Assembly (NCBI GenBank): GCA_948567375.1
Contig: OX419757.1
Location: 16,816,974 to 16,880,973 of the forward strand
Source of the DNA: Lunularia cruciata
Lineage: Eukaryota > Streptophyta > Marchantiopsida > Lunulariales > Lunulariaceae
DNA: 64,000 nucleotides
Reading direction: 5' to 3'
The notes beneath the pieces are model-generated. The model was not told the origin of the DNA. It searched no databases and saw only the letters and a program-made list of their open reading frames with translations. Below are positions 22,885 to 35,403 of the stretch, piece after piece. Within the stretch, counting starts at the first letter, position 1. Every line of letters begins with the position of its first letter. Made by a program: the position numbers and the translations under genes.

Positions 22885-24316
22885 TGCCACCATAAACTCC
22901 TTCCTCTCATCATCATGTTAAGTGAGCACCACTCCAAGCTCCAACATACTGCAATTAATGTGTACCTCAAATGGTCATCCTCTAATTGGTCTCCTCAAAA
23001 TAGGAGCAAATGTCAATCTCTCCTTGAGCTCTACAAAAGCTCTCTCTTCCTCATCTCTCCAACACCACTATTGTGTAAGCTTGGTCAACTTTGTCAAGGC
23101 CTTGGCAATAACACTAAATCCTCTAACATATCAATGATAGAAGTTTGCCAACCCAAGGAATGCTCACACTTTACTCACATCCAAAGGCCAAGGAATACAT
23201 GCAATAGCCTCCATCTTGGTCTGCTAAACACCAAGTCATCCAAGGTACATAGTGTAACCTAAATACTCAACCTACTTGTGGAAGAATCTACACTTCATAG
23301 GATGTAATTTGAGTCCATGAGATCTCAATCTCTCAAACAACTCCAACAAATGTCTCTCATGCTCCTCCATAGTAGTACTATAGACCAAAATGTCATCAAT
23401 ATAGCACCAAGCAAAATCCAATCCATCTAATATCTTGTCCATGACCCTTTGGAACTAGGTAGGAGCATTCTTTAACCCAAATGGTAAGAAATTCCACTAA
23501 TATAACACATCCTTACCATGAGGATCAATAACCCAAAATGCTATCTTGGACTTATACTCCTCCTTGATTGGTAATTGATGATATCTTGCTCAAAGATCCA
23601 AGGTATTGAAGACCTTTGCATGCCCAATTGCATCAAAGATCTCCTTTGGTGTAGGCATGGTATGCCAATCAGCCCTAGTTTTTTTGGTTGATGGGATGTT
23701 AATCTCTACATATCTACCTATTTGTATAGTATCCATCCATATCTTTCTTGGTTGACATCATTGTAGTTGATGCATACTCTCCATGTGAAATCTCCATCAA
23801 ACTATCCTCAAAAAGGTCTCTCCTTTGGCTCTAAATCAATGCGTGCTCCATGTCACTATATCTATAGGGATGTAAAAAATTTGATGTATCACTAATTAGC
23901 TCAATCAAAATACCAAGTCTCTTTAGAGCACCAAAATCCTTCATATTGAAGGCAAAAAAACTCTTGTAGTTCCTCAAGAACCTCCAAACTCTCCATCTTT
24001 CCACTCATAAGTGTGGGTCCCAATTTTGGCTTCCAAGTAATCCTCTATAACTAATGTAGGAGTGGAAGACATACTGATTGGTGCTACACAGAGCCCTTGG
24101 GAGCAATAATGTCATGCCTCCAACCACTAGAGGTCCCAACCTCCATGTAAAAAGCTCCCTCTAATCCGGCTGTAAGCTCCATACATCCTCTAGCAGCATC
24201 CCAAGTAGACCAAGGGTGTATCCAAGTAGACCACGCTCACATAGATGGACCCCAAGTAAACCACTCTCACTAGTAGCCACTGGATGTGTCCCAAGAATAC
24301 CTTGCCTACTTGGTCT

Positions 24317-25008
24317 TGTGAGCCGGCCTGTCTCTCACTCAGGATGAACCTCTAATGGCTATTATGGTAGCACACCATGGACTAAGAAGGCAAGGAACTC
24401 CAAATCCATCATACTCCTCCAAGGCTAACACTCCAAGATTCAAGACATTGCTCACTAGAGAACTCAATGAGAGAGAGATAGTTACAAATGAAAGGATGAC
24501 GAATACCTCCTCACCCCTTGTTTATATACTTGTGAAATAGTTATGCACTAAAGTTACTATTTACCATAGTAACCCAAGTTACTAGGCTAAAAGTCAAGTA
24601 AAGTCAAAAAGTATAAAGGAATATCCATCCACATGGGTATATTTCACTAAGCACGTGATCTTATCTTGACCCAACCACTAAGTCAAGGATTCCTTCACAT
24701 GGGCTATCCTTAGACTATAGAAGAATCCAAAACAAAAAGGCTTGCGGGCCAAAGAGTTCTCAACTCTTTCCTCAAAGCCAAATACTTAGGAATAATACTA
24801 AGTTAATACACTAGAATCCAAAATAGTGGTGCTCATCTTTTCCATTTCCTCTAAAATAAGATCCTCACTATCTTAGCTATGACTAACTTTAGCTAATCAT
24901 GACTAATGTAGAACTATCCTTGATCTCTATATAAATAATATCTCTCAAGTATTTGTAATACCAAGCTAAATATCACAATACCACACATATGCACAAATGG
25001 GTGTTACA
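24317..25008 (-). mobile_element. Family A solo LTR inside C3
   Basis: Complete 692-bp LTR between the RT and methyltransferase regions of C3. C2 shows the uninterrupted sequence at about 43455. Flanks (GGTCT and GTCCA) share only GTC, so the target duplication is not clean. Confidence 0.85.
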
Positions 25009-25129
25009 GTCCATCACTCCCAGCATGTGCCTGAATTGTCTTGATAGGCATAGAGTTCACAAGTGTCCTATCAAGTGCATCCTATGCTGCTTTGTTAAGC
25101 CAAGGCTCACAATCCAAGTCAAACGGTTC

Positions 25130-26100
25130 ATGTCCATAGCTCAACCTAACACCTGATGCATGGATGCCTATAACACTATTAGAACAACAATAATACCAAT
25201 GCAAAAACCCATCGCTTGCTCTCTCTCATTGACATTAGCTTCTGCCAATTGTTGTTACTATGAGTCCCAAACAAGTCCAAGACCTCCTCTTGAAAAGCAT
25301 GAGAGCCTAGGAAACTCATGAGTGTAGGTAAAGTGACCTTGGGCTATCCAACAAGGTTCACCATTACCATAGGTGACCTATCAACCACTACCATTGTCTG
25401 AGACTGATGCCCAACATCCAAGATATCATGAAAAGTGAGGTGGTCTAATTGCTAAATCCCATCATCCCATCATAAGCACGTTGTAGAACCTCTCTAGGTA
25501 AGAGGTTCATCTACCAAAGACAAAGATGATGAGCCTGTAATCCAACTTTGGCTGCATCCAACAACACGATAGGTCCTATCCAAGAATGTACTTGATGTGT
25601 AATCACCACCACCTAAGTGTAAGAATCATCCATCAAAGGGCTTTCTCCAAAACATAAGCTAGAGAAATGGATTGATGAGCTTGGAGATGTTGTAGTATAC
25701 ATAATATTTCCCAAAACACACCAAAACAAGGATCTTGAAGACCCAGACCTTGGCCAACACATGTATGTCCTTGATATGGCCATCCAAAAATCACCAAATG
25801 AATAGGACCATGTCTCTCTAGATCTTGCACACCTAGCAAGGAAATGCCTATTTGTAGGGTCTTCTAGTAACCCCTGATTGTTGACATTGGTAATAATTCA
25901 AGATACCGATAGGCCAAGTGTGCCATATGATGTAGAGAGTCTTGCCTAACAGTCTCATCTCTCTCCACATACAAGTACCTCTATACTTGTATATCCATAT
26001 ATAGTACCGTAACTAGTCTAGTGCTAATCCCACCGAACAACTCCAATAGGTATACTCCCTCTACTAGATACTTCCAAGCAATGAATGTGGTATCTAGAGG
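25130..26100 (-). pseudogene. C3 DNMT3-like cytosine-C5 methyltransferase domain
   Basis: Second independent witness of the family C methyltransferase. LLELFGGIS near 26040 matches the SAM-binding motif I. RHGPIHLVIFGW near 25795 leads into the motif IV block. LGLQDPCFGVFWEILCILQH near 25740 matches the following helix, and AYVLEKAL near 25640 stands at motif VI. It lies in the same place as in C2, between protease and RT. Fossil, broken in many places. Confidence 0.75.
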
Positions 26101-26859
26101 TGTCAAGGTAATAGACTTTGGAGGCTCATCCTCACACTGGCCTCTTGGTAGTACAAAGGCTCCACTCCAAGCTTGTTGCACCAACTGATTTGCATGTTGT
26201 TGCAATGCCTCCTTTGAACTCCACAATAGAACATCCATGGTGGATGGTATGATCCCATTTGTACTCCAAATCCAAATGATATCCTCTATTATTGGAGTAT
26301 TCTCTCCATGGAAATTCCCCTCCAATATGTCACTAGGCCTAGTAAGAAAACCATTGAAAGCTAAAATTGATGCTGCTATAGTCCCGGATTGTAGTGAGCC
26401 AAGATTGCCACTACTGAAGCATACTAGTAAGCAACATACTTGTCCTTCACATCACTACCAACTTGGTCTATAGGAGGCTGCCTCCTCCCAATATTCAATA
26501 CTAAAGCCCATGGGGTATAACACTACTCTCCCAACTAACACATCATATGACTCAACTACTATTGCAATAGCCTAAGCTCTCACCATAGAGCTATCAGTTG
26601 GATGACCAGGCTGAATCTAGACAAAAAGCTCTCCACATGTGATATAATATGTAGAACCACCCCCTAGACATGCTTGGATCTGAAATGGACACCTCTACAT
26701 GTCAATCTTCCATAATTCCAGATTGACAACTCAAGCCTTCTCCAACATAAAGGGTTATGCACTAAAGTCTAGTAAGACCCTCCGTGATGTATAGACTTTC
26801 CATGAAGGTCCCACCAAACAAAAAATCCCCCTCTAGTTATCCAATAGGAAAAATCCAAG

Positions 26860-28870
26860 TGTGAATTATGCTTGCTCAAAGGCCGGTCTAGTTGGTAATT
26901 CCTCCAATCTAGTCATTGCTATCTGCCATAAACCACTAGTCGTTGAGCGGATCTCATGCTCCTCAACCAAGTTAGCTCCGCTATCAACCACCTTTGCTCT
27001 AGAAGTTGGAACCACATCATCCCTACTCTCACAAACTATGGCAGCCAACAAGAACACTAGAGCTGGGTCAACTCCCAATGTAGACATGTCATTGGTTGAG
27101 AATAATGGAAAGCGCATAATCAACTGAGCTGCCCCCAATATCGAGCTAGACTCAATAGGTGTAGTAGCAAGTGACTTAATAGTAGGTAGTCTATCATGCA
27201 ACCCATCACCACTATCACACCTAGACTAGGACATCTAAGAGCCATGGATGTTGTCTGTAGTGCCTCAAAGAGTGCAAAAGACTGGGGAAGTCTAACCTAT
27301 CTACCAACCTTTTATCTTTGTGGATCTAACACTATTGATACTTCTTGAGGCTTTGGAGCACATACTGCCCTCCTAGTCACTATGTTTGATGCATCTACCT
27401 ATGTTGCTCTTCACTTGAAGTCCAAGATGTCTCTATCACTAGCATATGAGGTGGAAGCCTCTAGCACTCAGATCTGATCTCCTCTAAACAATGGCCATGC
27501 TAGCCAATCTTTGTTCCAACTGCTCAATCTGAGTAGCCATGGGTGTATTAGAAGTAAGGGTAGGATCCACACCCCTACTAGGTGTGGATCCTCTACCACC
27601 ACCGCTACCACCTCACTCTCCATGACCTCGAGCTCCTCTACTACTTGTCATAGCATCCCTACCACTCTATAACTTAGGGTGTAGGTCAAAGCATTGATCA
27701 CTAGTGTGACCAAATATGTGGCAATGCTTACACTATCTTTGTGCTAGCTATGATGTACCAGAGGTATCAGATCTTCTGCCTTGGGTGCACTCTCTCCTAT
27801 GGTGATGTCCACCATAAGTCCAACAAGCCATACTACCACTCATTGGCTACTATTGACCTAAAATTGAAGGTAAGGGTCTAGCTACACTAGTCCTTCTGCT
27901 CGTTCCATAGAATCTGGGCTGTCTACCATGTCCTTGGAAACCAACATGGCATGGTGCAATGTGCTATATTTTGGAAGAGTAACAACTATAGATGAGGTCT
28001 TCCTATCAAATCTAGACATCACTACTCTCTCCTCCACCATGTTGAGCTCAATATGCTTAGCCAAACCAAAGATCATTGCCAAAGTAAGCAAAGTAGCCTA
28101 TAACAATGTAGCATCATGGACTCTATGTTGCAATTCCTTGTCCAATATCCCAGACCAAAATTGGATTACTTGGGAATAAGTAACTCCTGGAGTAAAATTG
28201 ATCAGCCATCTCATGCAAGTGTATGCCTTGCATAGGCTCATTCTGCTAGAACTCTTGCAAGCTCCTTAGCTTGTCAGCGTGTTAGTCCGCAGTCCTAGTA
28301 TATTTGCCTCAAACACTAGAAAAACTCTACCATGGGATTAAACTCAATACTACACCACTTCTTGTAGTGGTACCTCTACTTGTAGTAGCACCATCTCCAA
28401 GAAATCCACCAACATTACTAGAGCTAGAACTCATGTGTACTATCAATCTACCCCTAGAAACTGAGCCTGAAGTGATGAAGATGTACTTTTGAGACCAATA
28501 TTGTCTCCACAACACAATCTCCTCCAAGTGAGCTCTCCTGAACTCATGGTAGTTGTCCGTTGATGGACTCTCCAAGTGCTAAAACAACCCCTTCTATGCC
28601 ATGAAGGGTGCAAACAAAGTTGTGTTTTCATATTTACTACAGATCACACCAACTATTGAACTCTTGGATGAAGTCATCTAACTCAATGGTACCCACTATA
28701 CCAGAGTAACACCTGGAGCCTTTGGAGGCCCCATAAATCTTGTCCATGTCCCACAAAAATGATGCAGATACACCAAGTGCACTCTCAATTGAATCAACTC
28801 TTGTGTCAAACTCCAACTTAAAGTCAATCTACTCACTCATTGGGACCTAAGATACAAGCTAATACAAAGC
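26860..28870 (-). pseudogene. gag: C3 gag
   Basis: Decayed Gag matching C2: N-terminal part near 28860-28300 (DDYHEFRRAHLEEI equivalents), LAMIFGLAKHIELNMVEE near 28070, the zinc-knuckle area near 27840-27700 and the protease-proximal region near 27200. Many breaks; the only long frames are short. Confidence 0.65.
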
Positions 28871-29483
28871 GCCACCCTGAGTAAACCCATTGCATATTGT
28901 ATCACTATCTCCTCCAAAATCTCCAGAGAACTCCAATCGTGACAAAGTAACAGAAACTATAACTCATAATTGTAACCACCACAAGTACCCCACCAAGAAT
29001 CACCACCAAATGCCAACACCAAATGAACACTACCCACTAGTGTAACTCTAATTAGGCAACTACATTAGGAGAAATAGCAACTTGTAACCTACCATCTCAA
29101 CATGCACGCTCACAGTCTACATGTCATCACTTCTTGCCTCATTGGAGAGAAATATAGGTAGTCTAACTGGTCATCACTTTAGCCTCATTGCCAAGAACAC
29201 ACCAATGCTCTAAAGTCAGGGCACCTCACAAAAACATGGTGCACAAATAGGAAGTAGAGAATGGAGGAGGTCCAATCACATGAAATCTAAATAAAAAGCC
29301 CTCCATCTCATAAATCAACACCGGATTGACTTTGTCATCATTTGGTATTTGACATAATAGAAATTATCTACTTCTTAAACTACCAAGATCACCAAGAATG
29401 GGATCAAATTGTCTTTGCTAGCCAAAGCTACATGTATATAGATATCAATGGAACAATCACTAGGACAACAAGTGAGGGTGGAC

Positions 29484-29649
29484 TATGAGGTGGCTTGTCT
29501 TTCACCCAAGATGAACCTCTTGTGACAACCCGGCAAATATCACTTTTGCAGTAATCGGGTAAGTAAAGTTGCTATATAAACAAACATCCCATCTTGGGAT
29601 TGAGTCATTTACAATAGTTGCTATATAAACAAACTTCCCATCTTGGGAT
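29484..29649. repeat. LTR scraps and a short tandem duplication
   Basis: 29484-29520 is the last 37 bp of a diverged family A LTR (minus). 29521-29570 is the last 50 bp of a family B LTR (minus), TGTGACAACCCGGC onward. Then a unit of about 35 bp containing CTATATAAACAAAC and CCCATCTTGGGATTG occurs twice (about 29568-29602 and 29617-29651) with one change. These scraps separate C3 from the diverged LTR that follows. Confidence 0.7.
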
Positions 29650-30344
29650 TGTAACACCCAATGTTGCATGTATGCTCTATGGTGATATTAAGTTTGGGTA
29701 TTGCAAGTAGTTGAGAGATATTATCTATATAGAGTTTAGCTAATTTTTTACATTAGCCATGATTAGCTAGAGTTAGTCATAGCTAAGATGGAGGTGACTC
29801 TACCTTAATAGAAGTAAAAAGAGTAAGCATCACTATTTTGGATTCTAGTGTATTGACAATATATTATTCCTAAGTGTTTGGCATTGAGGAAAGAATTGAG
29901 AACTCTTGGGCTTGTAAGCCTTTTGGTTATAAATTTTTCTATAGTCCAAAGATAGCCAACGTGAAGGAATACTTGACTTAGTCATGTCAAAATAAGACCA
30001 TCTGCTCAAGGGATTACTTCAATGTGTATGGATATTTCATGATACTTTTGACTTTATATGATTTAAAGCCAAATAATTTGAGTTACTCCAATTAGTAACT
30101 TTGGTGTGTAACTATTTGACGGGTATATAAGCTAGGCATGAGTAGATACATATCACATTTTCATTTGCAACTCTCTCTCTCATTGATTTCTCAAGTGAGC
30201 AATGGCTTGAGTCTTGGAGGTGCCTTGAAATTTTAGCCTTGGAGTAGTGTGATGGAGTTTGTGTTCTTTGCCTTCTTAGTCCATAATATGCTTCCATAAT
30301 AGCCATCAAAGGTTTATTTTATGTGAGAGATAGGCTGGCTCATA
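29650..30344 (+). mobile_element. Diverged family A-type LTR (A')
   Basis: 695 bp, TGTAACACCC to GGCTGGCTCATA, alignable over its whole length to the other A LTRs but far more diverged. It represents an older subfamily. No primer site or internal region follows, and no clear duplication flanks it. It truncates element D. Confidence 0.75.
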
Positions 30345-30436
30345 AGATTGACTATGTTTAGGTGGCTTATTCAAAGTGCCAAACAACCTAATTGGCAATT
30401 CTCACCTTGGTATTGTACTTGAATTTGTCATTGGAA

Positions 30437-30742
30437 CTAATCAAATTGAATCTTATGATATTCAAACCAAGGAAGACCTAAAGTGATATTGTAGTGTAAG
30501 AAAGTGACTACAAATCTCATGTACTTGGAATACTCCTTCTCTATCTTGAATGAAATGGGTTGTGAGGTCCAAAATGTAGAATCCTTCCTACCATTAACCA
30601 TCATAAATTTGTTGCTTAATTTTAGCTTTATATGAATACCTAATGCCTTTGCTAATTGCATACATATGCGATTGTAAGAACTCCCAAAATCAACCAAAAT
30701 TCTACAACCACAATCAGAAATTATACCTTGCAAGTCAATCAA
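30437..30742 (-). pseudogene. D aspartic protease
   Basis: A 101-codon frame with GCRILVDFGSSYNRICMQLA (retropepsin active-site strand in a D-F-G-S-S context), a middle strand TSQPISFKIEKEY and the late strand YNITLGLPWF. Length and order fit gypsy retropepsins. Confidence 0.75.
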
Positions 30743-31966
30743 ACTTGCATATGTTGAGCCTTCAACCCATTGGAACTAATCAAATTTACAATAAGTGGCT
30801 TGATATCTTTATATGGATTATTTGTTTCCTTGATCATTGGACTCCATGCATGCCATTTGGGCAACTAGTTAAAGTCATCCATTCTAGAGTGGATATTTTG
30901 CAATGCAATGTCCAATTTGATGACAAATGAAGCAACCATCATTTTTTTACAACCAGTCTTGGTCTATTGTGCCAGTGGTCGTTTTTGGATACCATCATTC
31001 TCTATTGGTGCCAACTTGTCCACTTGTGCTTGATGTGTTTGTAGATTTTATAGAGCTTTGGGTTGAGACCAATTTGAGGTAACCAAGGATTCAAAGGGGC
31101 TCAAACATCTACATGGCTTCTTTTAGATGCTTGAGTTCACATTTGGTTACTTTCATTTGGTGCATGATTTAAAACCTCTCATAAAGAGATCCCAAGCTTC
31201 ACTTTCTTGTATGTCCAGAATCAACATCATAGTGTTTTCAAATTGAGAAATGTAATTTCTCATTAAACCAATCTATCTCAATTCAGGTAGTCAATCTTGT
31301 GTAACTTGGGTAGCATTCACAACTTGGAATCACCCAATGATTGTACTCTTAAAGTGTTCCAATGTCAAAATTGGAGCAACAAATTACCATTGAATTTTTT
31401 CCACCTAAAATTTTCACCATACTTTTGCTGCTCCCTCTAATTGACTTGAAGCCAAGTTTGATTTATCTTCAATCATTTACAAGATTTGTGGCTTCAAAAT
31501 AAAATTCAAAATAGAATACAACATTCTCTATTGCTCCCAATAGATTCTTATCTTCAAAGACCTTTGGTTTTGGAAATTGTAATCAATTTTCTTAATCTCA
31601 AAATGCTACTCTCTCCAGTTGCTCATTTCATTGATCATCACAATATCTCTCTTCCAACAATTGAGTAAGATGCTCGATTTATTGTAACATGGCAATGATA
31701 ACTTTGGGCATTACTTCCATGAACTATACACTACCAACTTGTAATTCTCTAGGTCAACATGTAAAATTCAGCACAATCACCACTCTCTATAAGTTATAAT
31801 TAGAAATATTAATGGTTCACTGGACAAGATGATTGTATTCAAAAAGTCTTGGCCAAAGTGTGAAGTGATAAATTGCTAGAAATGATACTTTAGCAACACA
31901 TAAATACAAAAAATCCTAATGCTTTAGGAGAGACTCATTTGGTGGTCTACAAATTTCATCCATCAT

Positions 31967-31984
31967 ATTCTTGCTCTAATACCA
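31967..31984 (-). promoter_or_regulatory. D primer-binding site, tRNA-iMet type
   Basis: TGGTATTAGAGC on the minus strand one base after the LTR end, one change from the plant initiator tRNA-Met complement TGGTATCAGAGC. Confidence 0.75.
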
Positions 31985-31985
31985 A

Positions 31986-32562
31986 TGTAAAAGATCAAGA
32001 CCAAGGAGAGAAATAGGAGAATAGAAGATCACATTGAAACTCTCAAGTGAGAGAAATTCCTAATGTCTAGCACAAACTTAGGCTTTGGTATTTATAATAA
32101 AGAAAAATAAGGCTCTTGAGAAGTTTCCAAGGAAAACCGCCTTCTTGGAGTGCAAGTTAAGCTATCCAAGAAGTTTTTCTTTAGAAGCTACCTACTTGGC
32201 ATACAAGCTAAGCTAGTTGTTAACTTGGTGTGCTAGTTATCCAATCCATGGATGGTACCTAGAAGCTTCACACCAAGAAGCTTCTTAGTACTTCTCCAAT
32301 ATTCTATCAAAAAGCTTCTTATGTGCTTTTTGAACATTCTTAGAATTCCTAGTTATATTTGGCATATTTTACTCAATCACTAACCTTTGCTAACTCATCT
32401 GCTAATTGGCTTACTAACTCTTTATTATTACACCTTAGGATAGGAAACACACATGCAACCTACTCCATCTTAGCATGTAGCTATCTCTCTTGAGCCTCCT
32501 AGCTAGCTTGCACATACCCTCTTATAAAGGCATTTTTTCCACACTATGCACTTTTGATAACA
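31986..32562 (-). repeat. D 5' LTR
   Basis: Its inner end (TTTTACA, minus strand) is fixed by the adjoining primer site. The outer border is set at TGTTATCAAAAG near 32562 as the best TG start. No second LTR is present for comparison, so the outer end is approximate. Confidence 0.5.
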
Positions 32563-33959
32563 CTATACATCATACCTTCTCCACTTTACTAGGGCCATGT
32601 ATGCTCTCACAACTATCAAAGGAGTAGTGTAGTCTAGAGGAGTATTGTAGACTATATATAGTCCTACTCATGGCCATGGGAGGATGTGGTCTCATGCTAT
32701 AGGAGACCATTTCACCAACAGCCTTTATAGATGCATGGGATCTAATGGCCCACCACTTAGCGGACATGTTCTTACCCTATAATCATCCTTTTGTATTGGC
32801 ACCTATCACAATAGTAGACTCAAACACCCTTGACTTTAAGAATTATCCATGGTTGGCTCAAGTCCTACATGCACAACACTCCCAACATTGGCCAACTTTG
32901 TTTCACTAGACTCTAAGAGGATTCAACTAGACATCAATGAGTGTATGCACACCCACCTCCTCACCAACATCATTATTGATGCACCATTATCGGATAGAGC
33001 TAAGATTTTTTCTTGTGGAAGGAAGAGCTCTAGAACTCTGCTCCATGCTTTCCCTTTAATACAAGATTCTCATTTCATGTTTGAGGAGTTCTCCTTTGCA
33101 CTCTGCTTATATTTAGGTCTCTATCATCTGGCCCTACTGGGGCTCCCATTCTATAATACAAGTAGCTAGACATATTATTTGGAGGTGAAAATTGGCTTGG
33201 CAACATCTAGAAGGATTTTGTGTACAATGGGCTAGGAAGATTAGGTAAAACTATCACCAAAAGAGTACTTTTACTCATAGTGCAGAACCCAAAATTAGCC
33301 TAAAACTTTTGAGTCAATTTCAAAGGCCTAAATGGATGAATTAGGCCTTGGAAATGGAAATTTTCATCTCCCTTAATGAAATAGGATTGCCTTCTCCTCC
33401 TAAGATTTGTCTCATCAAGAGATTTCCAATGGTACATCACCCACATGATTTTGAGCTCCCTATAGGAAGATTCTCTAAAGATTCCCTTTGGTCAAACCCG
33501 TTTGACCAACTAGATAGGACAAGGATTGACATGTCACCCATCCAAATAACTAATTCAAGGACAAAGCTCACAGAAAGGTCACCAATCCATGTATTTGATC
33601 CAAGGGTGGAGCTTCCTTTGAAGGGATCCTCTTTGTTATATAATAAAGAGGAGGTGCTCCTTTGGGGCATCAGAGTATTGAGTGTGAAACTTGTGTTTTC
33701 TCTCTTGTTCCTCTCTTGGAGAGTTTGCTTGTCCTTGGAGTATTACAAGTGCCCATCTTGTTTGGGGTCCTCCTCCCTCACTTACAAGATATACCATGAG
33801 AGTGCCTCTATTACACAATCAAACAATAGTTTTCTAATTGTCTTTTAGTTGGTTGCTTTATTACCTCTCCCATGGTTTGGCTTGGAGGTCTAGGTTTTGT
33901 TTCATTTTTGATCCTTAGGTATTGTTGGGCATTATGCTTGGTTTTCCTCTTGCATTCCT
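32563..33959. other. Unassigned sequence left of C1
   Basis: About 1.4 kb that was contiguous with 53121-53823 before C1 inserted. It holds a possible LINE remnant (32849-33169) and a 166-codon open frame at 33348-33848 with no recognisable domain. The frame overlaps TTATATAATAAAG, and its last third is hydrophobic. I would not call it a gene. No intron-exon pattern or known host protein was recognised. Confidence 0.5.
32849..33169 (+). pseudogene. Possible LINE reverse-transcriptase C-terminal remnant
   Basis: A 106-codon frame. The segment LLHAFPLIQDSHFMFEEFSF followed by ALCLYLGLYHLALLGLP resembles the A-W-L-x-A-L-P and efRxAlRlRLGLP pattern found near the C-terminus of some non-LTR retrotransposon polyproteins before their Cys-rich end. 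The match is by eye and weak. RT proper and the endonuclease are not visible nearby. It could be chance. Confidence 0.25.
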
Positions 33960-34395
33960 TGTCACACCATTTGTAGCATCGCACCTAGATTGCCCCAACG
34001 CTAGAGTAATAGTGTTGGTAGTCAGAGGTATTTTGGTAATTAATCATAGACCACTTTATGTTTATTTTATGTTTGGGATATTGAATACATGGTAGGGCCC
34101 ACTTTCACTTGCACCAATTGCACCATTAGTGGAACCATTAGGGTTGGGAGATCTAGGTCAAAATCAAAGGTATACCTTGAAAGTGCAGCCCTAGAGAGCT
34201 CACTTCTATGATGTTGACCCTTTGAGTTCTTAGCTATGGTGGAAAAAAGCCAGCAAGCATCACATGGAGTCTCTTAGCTAGAGTGTGAGTGGCTTGACTA
34301 TAATCAATGCACAACTGTTGGCAGATTGTTGAATGAAAGATCAAGTATTGATCTGATTTGAGTTGATTCAAGTTGATAAAGAACAAATTACATTA
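33960..34395 (+). repeat. C1 5' terminal block A (split direct repeat)
   Basis: About 436 bp starting TGTCACACC and ending in the AAATTACA area, matching C1's own 3' block (52582-53003) and both C2 A blocks. The roughly 105-bp B block that follows A at the 3' end does not follow it here. Confidence 0.8.
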
Positions 34396-35403
34396 AGAAG
34401 TGAGAGTCAAAAGGAAATTGGGTGCAAGAATTGAGGGTGTTGGTGGTATCTCCAAGCTTGATCGATCATTGGTACTTGGATTGTGATTTGGATTCCACTA
34501 AAAGTGATTGTGTGCAGAAGTGCAGGCCAAATTTTCCTCAAAATATAGTTAATTTCAAGCAATAGTGTTTGTTTTGAGCTCAAGAGGTGAAAGGATGACC
34601 AATTTGGTGCAAATTGAACTCAAAGAGAAAAATTTGAAGGTGGACTTGGGAACCCATTCTCATGAATTAGAGATTTGAAGATCCTAATCCTTTCAATTTA
34701 GCTCCAATGGAGATTTAGCAAAGGATTTGGCGGTCAGCTAACTCTAAGGATTAACGTCAAATTTTACATCAGATTTTAGGGAGGATTTATGTTAGATTTC
34801 AGCCAGAGGAAGCTTGATTCCATTCTTGATGATCCTTGTAATGTAAGAAGTAGATAGATACTCCAATTATATCAAATGCCAAATGGTGGCAAAGTCAGTC
34901 TGATGTTGATTTATGAGATGGAGGATTTTTGTTTAGCCTTCTTGTTATTGGATCCCCTCCATTCTCTACTTCCCATTTATGCACCATGTTGATATGAGGT
35001 GCCTTGACTTTAGAGTGTTGGTGCTATGGTGTGCTCTTGATAGTGAGGCTAGAGTGATGACCAGCCAAATTACCTTGTTTCTCTTTGGTGAGGCAAGAAG
35101 TGATGACCTATAGATCATGAGTGTGTGGTGTGATAGTAGGTTATAAGTCACCCTTTCTCCTATTGTAGTTGTTGTAATTAGAGCTACATTAGTGGGTGGT
35201 GTTTGGTTGTGTTGGCACTTGGTGGTGTTGGCATCTTGTGATGATTCTTGGTAGGGTACTTGTGGTGGTTACGGTTATGGTTTGTAGTTTGTAGTTACTT
35301 TGTCATGATAGAGTTCTTTGGGGATTCTAGAGGAGATAGTGTTGCAATACGTAATGGGTTTAGTCAAAATGGTGCTCAATATTAGCCTCTATCTCAGGTC
35401 CTA

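Larger units (their letters stand above)
22885..29483 (-). mobile_element. C3: family C element with methyltransferase, truncated and heavily decayed
   Basis: Minus-strand copy matching C2 from about 42026 to 47945. Order from the right: leader, gag (about 28870-26860), protease (about 26850-26400), DNMT3-like methyltransferase (about 26100-25130), solo family A LTR (24317-25008), RT (about 24070-23100) and start of RNase H. Integrase, PHD finger and both terminal repeats are absent. It is cut by A3 on the left and by LTR scraps on the right. It carries dozens of breaks, and CG dinucleotides present in C2 are mostly TG or CA here, so it is much older than C2. Confidence 0.8.
30345..32562 (-). 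mobile_element. D: truncated Ty3/gypsy element with tRNA-Met primer site
   Basis: Minus-strand element: 5' LTR (about 32562-31986), primer site, gag starting near 31970, a knuckle near 30925-30890 (GCFICHQIGHCIAKY), and protease (30742-30437). It is cut by the A' LTR at 30344, so RT onward is missing. The tRNA-Met site and LTR of about 0.58 kb fit a chromovirus-type gypsy lineage, but without RT this is tentative. Broken; many breaks in gag. Confidence 0.65.

Noticed and set aside
22873-23262. Plus-strand 129-codon frame starting in an LTR
   Set aside because: Antisense of the C3 RT and RNase H region; C2 has the same shadow at 42055-42369.
3222-29483. The C gag fragment (3222-4498) and C3 as two halves of one element split by the A cluster
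   Set aside because: Both contain the same gag region, so they are different copies.
29568-29651. CRISPR-like or satellite array
   Set aside because: Only two units of about 35 bp; no array.
33348-33848. The 166-codon open frame as a host gene
   Set aside because: No recognisable domain, composition shifts within it, and no splice or neighbour support; an open frame of this length is expected by chance in such sequence.
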